From positions 1 to 14,034 of the forward strand of contig CAYGAM010000056.1 of NCBI GenBank assembly GCA_964347915.1: DNA of 14,034 nt, read 5' to 3'. Numbering within the stretch: position 1 is the stretch's first letter; each line of letters opens with the position of its first letter. This document shows, one piece after another, positions 1 through 6,325 of this stretch. Below the pieces are notes generated by a model that saw only the letters and a list, made by a program, of their open reading frames with translations, was not told where the DNA came from and searched no databases. Position numbers and translations under genes: made by a program. The DNA comes from CAYGAM01 sp964347915. Its GTDB lineage: Archaea > Thermoproteota > Nitrososphaeria > Nitrososphaerales > Nitrosopumilaceae.

Positions 1-1
1 G

Positions 2-508
2 GCAATGTTATTGCTTCAAAGCCAACTGTCCCGAAAAGTACATTTTCATCTACTGAGAATGATAGGCGCAAACCTGGGCGAAGAGTCGTTTCTGCACCAG
101 GCATACAAGAACGGCATTCCGGTAATAGTTCCCGGCATTGTGGACGGCGCAGTCGGCAGCCAGATATGGCTCTTTGTCCAAAAACACAGCGACTTTGAGC
201 TGAATCTCATCAAGGACGCCGAGGTACTGTCCGGCATGATATTCAAGGCCAAGCGCTCCGGCGCTTTTATGATAGGCGGCGGCATATCAAAGCATCACAC
301 GCTTTGGTGGAACCAGTACCGCGGCGGGCTGGACTATGCGGTGTACATTACAACCGCCCAGGAGTTTGACGGAAGCTTAAGCGGCGCCCAGGTCAGGGAG
401 GCGGTCTCTTGGGGCAAGGTAACGCAGAATGCAAAGCAGGTTACGCTGCACGCTGAAGCCACTACAATACTGCCGTTTCTCTATTCTGCGCTGCTGTCAA
501 GCGTATAG
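2..508 (+). CDS. dys: Deoxyhypusine synthase, 3' part (5' end outside window)
   Basis: This enzyme transfers the aminobutyl group of spermidine to one lysine of translation factor aIF5A, the first step of hypusine formation in the cytoplasm. The frame is open to the left edge. It carries the family signatures PGIVDGAVGSQIW (about residues 43-55 from the Met at 5), GGGISKHH with the catalytic-type lysine at residue 96, and the NAD/spermidine-site stretch TAQEFDGSLSG followed by AVSWGK. The family is usually 300-370 residues, so roughly half is missing upstream. The first ~20 codons fit poorly: another frame starts GNVIASK, which resembles the conserved GN motif of the family, so a frameshift near base 50 is possible. 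It ends 186 bases before the PAC2 gene, which has its own promoter. The family call is secure; the 5' edge is not. Confidence 0.93.
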   Translation, partial: AMLLLQSQLSRKVHFHLLRMIGANLGEESFLHQAYKNGIPVIVPGIVDGAVGSQIWLFVQKHSDFELNLIKDAEVLSGMIFKAKRSGAFMIGGGISKHHTLWWNQYRGGLDYAVYITTAQEFDGSLSGAQVREAVSWGKVTQNAKQVTLHAEATTILPFLYSALLSSV

Positions 509-664
509 CCTTTCTGCAGTTTTGATCTGCCAAGTCTCCGCCTTCAAGATGCATTCGTTATCCGTTTCGCAGGGCTGCTGATTCTTGCCAGACATCAGGC
601 AGAACGGCTCAACGCCAGGCACCCAGAATCTTCAAAGAACGGGCAGGCAGAATTTCATAATAAC

Positions 665-671
665 TATATTA
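665..671 (+). promoter_or_regulatory. TATA box of the PAC2 gene
   Basis: TATATTA is centred 27 nt before the ATG at 695, the usual TATA-to-start distance in archaea, so the transcript probably begins at or within a base or two of the start codon. Confidence 0.6.
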
Positions 672-694
672 GATACGGCCGCGCCAGCATCCTT

Positions 695-1396
695 ATGGAC
701 GACTATGAGATAACAGAGAGCAGAGAGATAGATGTCAAAGGTGGATACCTGATAGACGGATTTCCGTCAGTTACGTTTGCAAATGCGATAACAACCGAAT
801 CCATAATCCACACGTCAAAATTTGAAGCTGCAGGCGTGATTGACTCGGAGAACTTTCCGGCAGTCAGCCTGATAGAAGACGGCATTCCAAATTATCCTAC
901 AAGAATATTTGTAAACGACAGCCTCAAGGCGGCCATCTTTTCCTCGTTTCTGGCCATGCACAGATCAATGCACAAGTCTGTTGCCAGAATGATGCTTGCG
1001 TGGGCCGCAAAGCACAAAGTATCGCACATAATCAGCAGCACGTCCATGAAAGAGCCGGCAGTCAGCATGGCGGCTGTTGCAAGCACAAAGGCTGCGCTTG
1101 ACAAGATTGCAGCAGCAGGCATACCCATTCTAAGCCGCGGAGTCATACCAGGCATTCCGGGCGCTCTCTTAAACCAGGGCAGGCAGAGCGGCCAAAATGT
1201 AACCGTGCTGCTCTTCAACGAGTCCAAGGCATCGCTGGGATTCAAGGCCGGAGTTGAGCTGTGCAGTACGATATCAAAGATTGTTCCAGGCGTGGCATGC
1301 GACATAGCCGCCCTTCAGGCAGAGTCAAAAAAGGCGGAAAAAATCATACTCAATGCTGACAAGGAAGCCAAGCGGCACAGGCATATGTACCATTAG
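695..1396 (+). CDS. PAC2 family protein (proteasome assembly chaperone-like)
   Basis: A 233-residue protein of the archaeal PAC2 family, related to eukaryotic proteasome assembly chaperone 2. Archaeal members are thought to help proteasome assembly or quality control, but most are not characterised biochemically. Visible hallmarks are the early GGYLIDGFPSVTFANAI segment, the glycine-rich SRGVIPGIPGALLNQG stretch in the middle, and a basic, histidine-rich C-terminal helix (KKAEKIILNADKEAKRHRHMYH in two parts, about residues 210-233). The length is typical. The ATG at 695 is chosen because a TATA box lies 27 nt upstream, which implies a leaderless mRNA. It is not in an operon with the upstream gene (186-base gap), and the LysE-type gene downstream has its own promoter. 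I infer a cytoplasmic location because no hydrophobic segment suggests membrane insertion. Confidence 0.87.
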   Translation: MDDYEITESREIDVKGGYLIDGFPSVTFANAITTESIIHTSKFEAAGVIDSENFPAVSLIEDGIPNYPTRIFVNDSLKAAIFSSFLAMHRSMHKSVARMMLAWAAKHKVSHIISSTSMKEPAVSMAAVASTKAALDKIAAAGIPILSRGVIPGIPGALLNQGRQSGQNVTVLLFNESKASLGFKAGVELCSTISKIVPGVACDIAALQAESKKAEKIILNADKEAKRHRHMYH

Positions 1397-1492
1397 ATCA
1401 AACGGACGCGCGCAGCCGGTTCTGCCGCGCCATGCCGCACACCAAAGATGCAGTTTTTTCAGGACGTGCAAGGCAGTGCAGGCGGCATACAG

Positions 1493-1500
1493 ATTTTATA
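1493..1500 (+). promoter_or_regulatory. TATA box of the LysE-type gene
   Basis: An AT-rich TTTTATA element predicts a transcript starting near 1522-1526. That leaves only about 10-14 nt of leader before the GTG, enough to hold the GGAG at 1523. Confidence 0.45.
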
Positions 1501-1522
1501 TCTTCAGCGCTTTGCGAAATCA

Positions 1523-1526
1523 GGAG
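1523..1526 (+). promoter_or_regulatory. Shine-Dalgarno site that fixes the GTG start
   Basis: GGAG followed by 8 nt and then GTG at 1535. This favours the GTG over the longer frame opening at 1448, whose extra 29 residues do not look like LysE sequence. Confidence 0.5.
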
Positions 1527-1534
1527 ATATTCTA

Positions 1535-2188
1535 GTGGAACAAGTTTTGCTGTTTGGCGCAGGGGTGATTCTCATATCCGTATCAGGCGTCCTGTCTCCG
1601 GGCCCGCTGTTTGCCGCAAACGTGACGCACGGCATCAAGGGCGGAACGCGTGCAGGAGTCAAGATGGCTCACGGGCATACGATAGCGGAGCTTCCATGGA
1701 TCATACTTTTGGGCGCCGGTGCGATAACGCTTGAGGCGCTTCCGCAGTTTCATGCCGCAATCGCAGTGATTGGCGCAGCAGGACTCTTTGGCTTTGCGGC
1801 GCTGCAGATTAGAGAGGCGTACAGGCGCAGAGAGTCCAAAGGCGCGTATTTCAAGCACGGTCCCATGGTGTCAGGAGCGATGCTCACGGCATTGAACCCG
1901 TTTTTTATTCTCTGGTGGATGACAATAGGGCTCAAGATGATAACGGATGCCACGGGCATGTGGAGCATAGCCGGAATAGGAATTTTGTTTGGATTTCACA
2001 TATGGATGGATTATGCATGGATGGGAGCCGTGGCATATGTTTCAAGGCGCGGCTCCCGCCTCATGTCCGACAAAATTTACAAAATTGTAATGCTGGCGCT
2101 GTCAGCAGTCTTGATCTTTTTTGGCGTAGATTTTTTGGTTGAGGGAATTAATTTCATTCAGCCGGATGCGGCCGTGCAGGGATTATAG
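1535..2188 (+). CDS. LysE/RhtB family translocator
   Basis: A 217-residue integral membrane protein of the LysE/RhtB exporter family, which moves amino acids or small derivatives out of the cell; the substrate cannot be told from sequence. The family signature is at the N-terminus: a hydrophobic helix, then GVLSPGPLFAANVTHGIKGG with the PGP motif, then a charged loop and a second helix (GHTIAELPWIILLGAGAI). Further hydrophobic stretches at LTALNPFFILWWMTIGL, SIAGIGILFGFHIWMDYAW and IVMLALSAVLIFFGVDFLV give about six membrane segments, as usual for the family. The frame opens at 1448, but the GTG at 1535 has GGAG upstream and begins exactly where the first hydrophobic helix begins. It converges with the Alba gene across 30 bases. 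A T-run at 2221-2227 may end its transcript. Confidence 0.85.
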   Translation: MEQVLLFGAGVILISVSGVLSPGPLFAANVTHGIKGGTRAGVKMAHGHTIAELPWIILLGAGAITLEALPQFHAAIAVIGAAGLFGFAALQIREAYRRRESKGAYFKHGPMVSGAMLTALNPFFILWWMTIGLKMITDATGMWSIAGIGILFGFHIWMDYAWMGAVAYVSRRGSRLMSDKIYKIVMLALSAVLIFFGVDFLVEGINFIQPDAAVQGL

Positions 2189-2227
2189 CATTAGAAAAAA
2201 CCGGATCAGGCATGGCGCTTATTTTTT
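2189..2227. terminator. Converging poly-T termination zone (LysE-type gene and Alba)
   Basis: The plus strand has T7 at 2221-2227, just after the LysE-type stop and inside the last lysine codons of the Alba gene. The minus strand has T6 opposite 2194-2199, just after the Alba stop. Archaeal termination needs only T-runs, so the two convergent genes probably share this short zone. Confidence 0.45.
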
Positions 2228-3115
2228 TGCCATGTCTATTCCTATTGTAGATATGTTTCTTGTTTTGCCGTCTTCAGCCTTCATGGTATCAGAGGATATT
2301 CGAACATCCTTGATGTAATATCCTACAGCATCCATTCTCTTGACGATCATTTGAGATACGTCTACGGCATGAGTGATCTTTTTGCCGCGCGCCTTTATTG
2401 TTACCATGTGCTGCGATGCAAGCTGCGTCAGCGTAGCGTGCACATAGGTCATGATCGGCTTGCTGCCGATGAATATGATGTGGCGCTCTGAATCATCAGA
2501 TTCTGCTGTCTGTGCAGTTGCGTCTCCGGCATTTGCTTCGGATGATGTCTGCTCGGCAGTTTGCGCATGTGCGGTCTGTTCTGGTGCAGTATGCTCTGCC
2601 GTTTGTTCTGATGTTGATGGTTCTGGTGCGGGCTGTTCGGTGGTAGTTTGTGCTGGTGCAGTTTGTTCCGTATGTTCAAACGTTGGCTGTTCTGTAGCGG
2701 TTTGCTCTGGTGCAGCTTGTTCGGACATTGGCTGTTCGGCAGCCTGTTCTGATGCTGGCTGTTCTGTAGCGGTTTGCTCGGGTGCAGCTTGTTCGGACAT
2801 TGGTTGTTCGGTGGCGGCGTGTTCTGGCGCAGGCTGTTCGGTGGCATATTCAGATGTAGGCTGCTCGGCAGCCTGTTCTGATGCTGGCTGTTCCGAAACT
2901 GTTTCTACAGATTCCTGTCCCGCATTATCAGCGAATGCAGTCTCTGCAGGATTTTCGGTTCCTCCCGCTTGCTCTTCATGGCTTTCTGCCATATCAAAGC
3001 CAGGCTGCTGCGCAGGCTCGCTTTCAGTCGTGCCTTGCTGCGCCTCGTCTGCGTCAGTGGTCTTCTTAAACTCCGACAATATCTCTTCAGCGTCGTTGGA
3101 TTCTTGTTCGTTCAC
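2219..3115 (-). CDS. albA: Alba chromatin protein with long acidic E/Q/P/T/A repeat tail
   Basis: The C-terminal ~88 residues (about 211-298) are a full Alba domain: HIIFIGSKPIMTYVHATL, then TIKARGKKITHAVDVSQMIV. Alba binds DNA and RNA as a dimer and shapes archaeal chromatin. The lysine equivalent to Sulfolobus K17 is kept (K219), while the K16 position is Ser. Ahead of it lie about 210 residues instead of the usual few. Residues 1-72 are acidic and polar; 73-205 are tandem degenerate repeats of SEQ/AAEQP/APEQTATEQP type, with EQPMSEQAAPEQTATEQP occurring twice, 24 residues apart. The tail is predicted disordered and strongly negative, the opposite of a nucleic-acid-binding region. The GTG start at 3115 is supported by an upstream TATA box. 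A long frame on the opposite strand is a by-product of the repeats. The domain call is secure; the tail's role is unknown. Confidence 0.9.
   Translation of the reverse strand: MNEQESNDAEEILSEFKKTTDADEAQQGTTESEPAQQPGFDMAESHEEQAGGTENPAETAFADNAGQESVETVSEQPASEQAAEQPTSEYATEQPAPEHAATEQPMSEQAAPEQTATEQPASEQAAEQPMSEQAAPEQTATEQPTFEHTEQTAPAQTTTEQPAPEPSTSEQTAEHTAPEQTAHAQTAEQTSSEANAGDATAQTAESDDSERHIIFIGSKPIMTYVHATLTQLASQHMVTIKARGKKITHAVDVSQMIVKRMDAVGYYIKDVRISSDTMKAEDGKTRNISTIGIDMAKK
2685..2811 (-). repeat. Near-identical 72-bp tandem repeat inside the Alba gene
   Basis: A 55-base block starting at 2685 recurs at 2757 with about two mismatches, giving a 72-base (24-codon) period. The near-identity at DNA level, against the degenerate flanking repeats, suggests a recent duplication by slippage or unequal recombination. 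Confidence 0.8.
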
Positions 3116-3143
3116 GATATTTCTAGTATATTGTAGATTAGCT

Positions 3144-3153
3144 TTTATTTAAT
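3144..3153 (-). promoter_or_regulatory. TATA box of the Alba gene
   Basis: On the minus strand the AT-rich TTAAATAAAA lies about 33 nt before the GTG at 3115, predicting a transcript with a leader of only a few bases. Confidence 0.5.
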
Positions 3154-3354
3154 TTTTAAGGTACAACAATAGAATCCGGCTCAGGGATCTCACAGATTCA
3201 AATGCACGCATTGCATATTCCAAGCATGCCTGTAGCCCAGTTCCCGTGCACGCCCGATTTTGAGGACGGTGTGAAATGATCAGCTCATTCAATTTCTGCA
3301 AGCTCAGTGCCATCCCTAAAATCGCAAGGATGCCAGCGCATGCCTGACGGACAT

Positions 3355-3630
3355 TCACATGCTGGTCTTGATGTACTCTTCCAAGAGGCCTTCAATGTCG
3401 GCGCCCGACAGCATCTTTGCCTTTTGTACCAAGCTCTTCTCTTCTATTTCATAGCAGTTTAAAAGATCCTGAGCATCCTTGAAGACAAGAAGAATTTTTT
3501 CCTCAAATACGATATAGTACAGTTTTTCCTTCTCCATAAGTTCCGGCTTCATCTTTATTCCTTCGCCGTCTGCGCTTAGCGGATACACTAAACTGCATGG
3601 TACTCTGCCATATTTAGAGAGATCGAACAT
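3355..3630 (-). CDS. Small conserved-looking protein of unknown function
   Basis: I do not recognise this family. The protein is about 91 residues, beginning MFDLSKYGRVPCSLVYP, with a central hydrophobic strand pair (KLYYIVFEEKILLVFKD) and an acidic helical C-terminus (GADIEGLLEEYIKTSM). It is soluble, with no signal peptide or membrane segment and no cysteine motif. The start is unsettled: the frame also has ATG at 3651, adding seven residues (MEFCWQC), and at 3552. None has a clear TATA box or ribosome site. It lies between the Alba promoter and the divergent polymerase gene, whose 5' region is 150 bases away. A 69-codon frame overlaps its stop downstream, but I could not support that one. 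Confidence 0.6.
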   Translation of the reverse strand: MFDLSKYGRVPCSLVYPLSADGEGIKMKPELMEKEKLYYIVFEEKILLVFKDAQDLLNCYEIEEKSLVQKAKMLSGADIEGLLEEYIKTSM

Positions 3631-3766
3631 GCATTGCCAGCAAAACTCCATGATGCCAAGGTGTCAGGGCCGCCCGCATGTACCGGCAGATGCTGCAAAT
3701 GCGCCATGCAGCGCTCGCCGAACTTGCTAAAATCTCCGCAAAGCCATGCTTGGCGGCATCAGTCAC

Positions 3767-3776
3767 GTATATTATC
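3767..3776 (+). promoter_or_regulatory. TATA box of the Y-family polymerase gene
   Basis: GTATATTATC is centred about 26 nt before the ATG at 3797. It selects that start over the ATG at 3746 and implies a leaderless mRNA. Confidence 0.6.
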
Positions 3777-3796
3777 ATCAAGGACGAATAAACTGC

Positions 3797-4888
3797 ATGG
3801 AAAGAATAGTCTTCCATGCAGACTTTGACTATTTTTACGCCCAGTGCGAGGAGATCAGAAACCATGAGCTTCGGACAAAGCCGGTCTGCGTCTGCGTCTA
3901 TTCAGGCCGGGACCAGGACAGCGGAGCTATTGCAACCGCAAACTATCGGGCGAGAGAGTTTGGAGCAAAGTCCGGCATGTCGATAAGGGACGCAAAGTCC
4001 AAGCTTCGCGAGAGGAGCGATGCAGTGTTTCTTCCAACAGATATCGGATACTATACCAGCGTATCGGAGGACGCCATGAAGATAATGGAGCAGCAGGCCG
4101 ACATCTTTGAATACATAGGCAGGGACGAAGCGTATTTGGATATGAGCAGCAGGACGGAGGGAGACTACGGCAGGGCGGCCCATATTGCCCAGCAGCTGAA
4201 GAATGCAATAAGGGAAAAGACCATGATCACGTGCTCCATAGGAGTGTCATCCAACAAGATGGTGGCAAAGATTGCGTCGGATTTCAGCAAGCCTGACGGG
4301 CTCACAATAGTTCCGCCGGATAAAATTTCAGCCTTTCTTGAGCCTCTCAAGGTTCGCGACATTCCGGGAATAGGCAGAAAGGCAGAGATGTCCCTAAGAG
4401 ATGCCGGCGTAGAGACCGTCGGCCAGCTGCGAAATATGACTGCATTTGACCTGGACAGAATTTTCGGCAGAAAGACCGCGCATTACATGTACAATGCGGC
4501 GCGCGGACAAACCGATGCTCCCGTAGCAAAGCGAAAGCCGATTATGCAGTTTAGCAAAATTGTAACGCTGCCGGAAGACTCAAAAGACTTTGACTTTTTG
4601 CACAATGCGATGATGCAAATATGCGATGAGCTTCTCAAGACAGTGCGCAGGAACGGCCGGCTCTTCAAATCAGTGGAGGTGCAGTTTATCAACTCGGACA
4701 TGACAGGCAAGTCAAAGTCAAAGTCGCTAAAGAATGCCACATCAAACTCTGGCGAGTTGGAAAGGGCGGCGGCTGCGCTTCTCAGCGAGGCGCTTGACGG
4801 CCATGCAAAAAGCCTGCGAAGGCTCGGCGTAAAGGTGGCGGATCTTTCAGAGATCAGCGGCCAAAGCAGCCTGGACGGCTACTTTTGA
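3797..4888 (+). CDS. dinB: Y-family DNA polymerase IV (Dpo4/DinB-like), with PIP box
   Basis: A 363-residue translesion DNA polymerase close to the length of Sulfolobus Dpo4 (352). The palm begins MERIVFHADFDYFYAQ, with metal-binding D9 and steric-gate Y14, which excludes ribonucleotides. The second catalytic pair is D110-E111 in GRDEAYLD. The fingers hold TANYRAREFGAKSGMS, and CSIGVSSNKMVAKIASDFSK closes the palm. A helix-hairpin-helix (RDIPGIGRKAEMSL) marks the thumb, and the C-terminal third is the little-finger domain. The last eight residues, QSSLDGYF, fit the PCNA-interacting box QxxLxxYF, so it should be recruited by the sliding clamp. The start is the ATG at 3797, because upstream residues in the frame are not family-like and a TATA box sits 26 nt before it. 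All catalytic residues are intact. It converges on the archaeosortase-like gene. Confidence 0.95.
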   Translation: MERIVFHADFDYFYAQCEEIRNHELRTKPVCVCVYSGRDQDSGAIATANYRAREFGAKSGMSIRDAKSKLRERSDAVFLPTDIGYYTSVSEDAMKIMEQQADIFEYIGRDEAYLDMSSRTEGDYGRAAHIAQQLKNAIREKTMITCSIGVSSNKMVAKIASDFSKPDGLTIVPPDKISAFLEPLKVRDIPGIGRKAEMSLRDAGVETVGQLRNMTAFDLDRIFGRKTAHYMYNAARGQTDAPVAKRKPIMQFSKIVTLPEDSKDFDFLHNAMMQICDELLKTVRRNGRLFKSVEVQFINSDMTGKSKSKSLKNATSNSGELERAAAALLSEALDGHAKSLRRLGVKVADLSEISGQSSLDGYF

Positions 4889-4943
4889 GATGCGGCGCGA
4901 ATCCGGCGGCCCTTTGAATACCGCAGGCTTTGAGATCATTCCC

Positions 4944-4973
4944 ATTCAAATCAGGACAGGAGGAGATTTGAAT
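4944..4973. terminator. Perfect 9-bp inverted repeat between convergent genes
   Basis: ATTCAAATC at 4944-4952 pairs exactly with GATTTGAAT at 4965-4973 across a 12-base spacer. The right arm touches the stop codon of the minus-strand archaeosortase-like gene, and T8 (4990-4997) and T6 runs follow on the plus strand. A shared terminator or mRNA 3'-end hairpin is the simplest reading; a protein-binding site is possible. Confidence 0.5.
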
Positions 4974-5908
4974 CATTTCTGCATGCTCATTTTTTTTCTC
5001 TCAAGTTTTTTGATTCGCCTGGTTTCAGCCATCATTACAATAAGCAGGAATGCAAAGAGCCACGGCAGAAACATGATCTCGCCGGCAATGCCGTGAAACT
5101 CTTCCCATTGAACTGGATCTGTCGTGACTTTGAGCGCGTACCAGGACAGGGCGAATATTCTGAATACGTTGACGGTTATCGTGCCGAGTATTCCGATTGC
5201 AAACCATGCAGCCTTTCTTGGCCTGGGAATATTCATCTTTAGCAGAAATGCCATCATTACAAGCGAGAATATGATTACGCTGTGGACTCCTGCCGATGGC
5301 CAGAACACCTGGAGCGCAAACGGCCCGTGATCGCCCCGAAGAAACATCAGGTTGTCCCTGGCTGTGGCAGTGCCAAGCTCAAACAGGTCTATCAGTCCGA
5401 CGTTAATCTGAACCAGATACGGGACGGCGTACTGGAGAGGTCCCAGCGTATCGTACGGAAAGAATGCGTCAAGCGAGAGTATTGCAGCGCTGCCGCTGAG
5501 AAATATCGGGCCTGCCGGTGCAATTCGCAGCCATTTTTTGCCAAAGAATATGGTCAGCGAGGCAATAAAGTACGCAGCCATTACTATAAAGTCCCACATC
5601 CACGTAAACGAGAATATCAGCGGAACCTGCAGGCTTTCGCCGTACTGTATCAGCTGATCCCGCATGCCAAACTCCAATGATACAACGTATGCAATGACTG
5701 CCGCTGTCAGAGGAACTGCTGCCAGCAGCCTTGCCTTTGATATGCCAAGCTTTAGCCCCACAAGCTCCGCCACCACAAATGCCAGCGCAAAGAGGAATCC
5801 TCCGCGTCCCTGGTTCCAGCTAAGGCTGAAGGTGTCCGGAAATGCTGCCAGCGCAAGCACTATGGGAGACGATATTAGTGCAATGCCGTAAATGAGATTC
5901 CGCTGCAA
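4973..5908 (-). CDS. Archaeosortase/exosortase family membrane protein (thaumarchaeosortase-like)
   Basis: A 311-residue polytopic protein with about eight hydrophobic segments, fitting the archaeosortase/exosortase family, which cleaves C-terminal sorting signals of surface proteins and joins them to a membrane anchor. The core motifs run in family order: WPSAGVHS (203-210), NVFR (247-250) and FHGIAGE (271-277). In characterised members the first motif holds the catalytic Cys; here that position is Ser205. R250 and H272 fit the other two active-site positions. I recall, without being able to check, that the thaumarchaeal subgroup may normally carry Ser here. The tail is strongly basic, typical of a cytoplasmic end. 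The TTG start at 5908 is chosen because a TATA box lies 27-28 nt upstream. No PGF-CTERM-like target protein is visible in the window. Confidence 0.75.
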   Translation of the reverse strand: MQRNLIYGIALISSPIVLALAAFPDTFSLSWNQGRGGFLFALAFVVAELVGLKLGISKARLLAAVPLTAAVIAYVVSLEFGMRDQLIQYGESLQVPLIFSFTWMWDFIVMAAYFIASLTIFFGKKWLRIAPAGPIFLSGSAAILSLDAFFPYDTLGPLQYAVPYLVQINVGLIDLFELGTATARDNLMFLRGDHGPFALQVFWPSAGVHSVIIFSLVMMAFLLKMNIPRPRKAAWFAIGILGTITVNVFRIFALSWYALKVTTDPVQWEEFHGIAGEIMFLPWLFAFLLIVMMAETRRIKKLERKKMSMQK

Positions 5909-5931
5909 TCAGATGCCTGCGTCCGTTCCGG

Positions 5932-5946
5932 CAATAAAAAATATTG
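5932..5946 (-). promoter_or_regulatory. TATA box of the archaeosortase-like gene
   Basis: On the minus strand CAATATTTTTTATTG, itself a small inverted repeat, includes a TTTTTATT box centred about 28 nt before the TTG at 5908. This supports both the unusual TTG start and a leaderless transcript. Confidence 0.5.
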
Positions 5947-6146
5947 CAATAGGCCATGCGGGCGCGCAGGTTTTGCATCTGTATGGCGGCACTTTTTAGC
6001 AATGCCGTTCCTCCAAAGCCGGCCTGCTCTTGAATTTCACTGAAATATGGCAGGCTGCTTTTTAGGATCTGGCTTTGCCATCTGTTCCTTGGCGCAAGTT
6101 CCATTGTGCATTGTTCGCCGGCGCGATTCCAGAATGAGGCGGTCCT

Positions 6147-6294
6147 GGGCATCATTCCAGTTAAATTCCAGCCCGAATCAATGATTGCCGCGTCTTGGTT
6201 ACGTCACGCATCGTTTCCGGGCATCATTCCAGTGCTTGTCATTCCGTCGTGCAATGTTCCATCATACTGGCGCGCACTATTTCATCACGCATCG
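6147..6294. repeat. Degenerate ~72-81 bp tandem duplication
   Basis: The 15-mer GGGCATCATTCCAGT occurs at 6147 and 6219, and TCACGCATCG at 6204 and 6285. The spacings of 72 and 81 bases point to an old tandem duplication with a small insertion in the second unit. The sequence between the anchors has diverged. Confidence 0.5.
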
Positions 6295-6325
6295 CTGCAG
6301 CTCATCAATCTGCCGTCTTGCGCTG

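Larger units (their letters stand above)
5909..6325. other. Intergenic region between NreA and the archaeosortase-like gene
   Basis: 417 bases without a convincing gene. The right part holds a degenerate tandem repeat (6147-6294) and the left part the TATA box of the archaeosortase-like gene. A minus-strand frame at 5820-6155 overlaps that gene and has no recognisable domain. I see no tRNA-like or CRISPR-like structure. Confidence 0.6.

Noticed and set aside
2451..3152. 233-codon plus-strand frame opposite the Alba gene, rich in Cys, Ser and Val
   Set aside because: It is the antisense reading of the repeat tail; its low complexity follows from the repeats, and the true gene has an Alba domain and promoter.
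3170..3230. tRNA-like T-loop (GATTCAAAT)
   Set aside because: The flanking bases do not form a T-stem or an acceptor stem.
3149..3358. 69-codon minus-strand frame whose GTG overlaps the stop of the small unknown gene (GTGA)
   Set aside because: The overlap suggests coupling, but the sequence looks like no protein I know, has no clear domain, and its end runs into the Alba promoter.
3614..3865. 83-codon minus-strand frame at the start of the polymerase gene
   Set aside because: It overlaps both the polymerase gene and the small unknown gene, each better supported.
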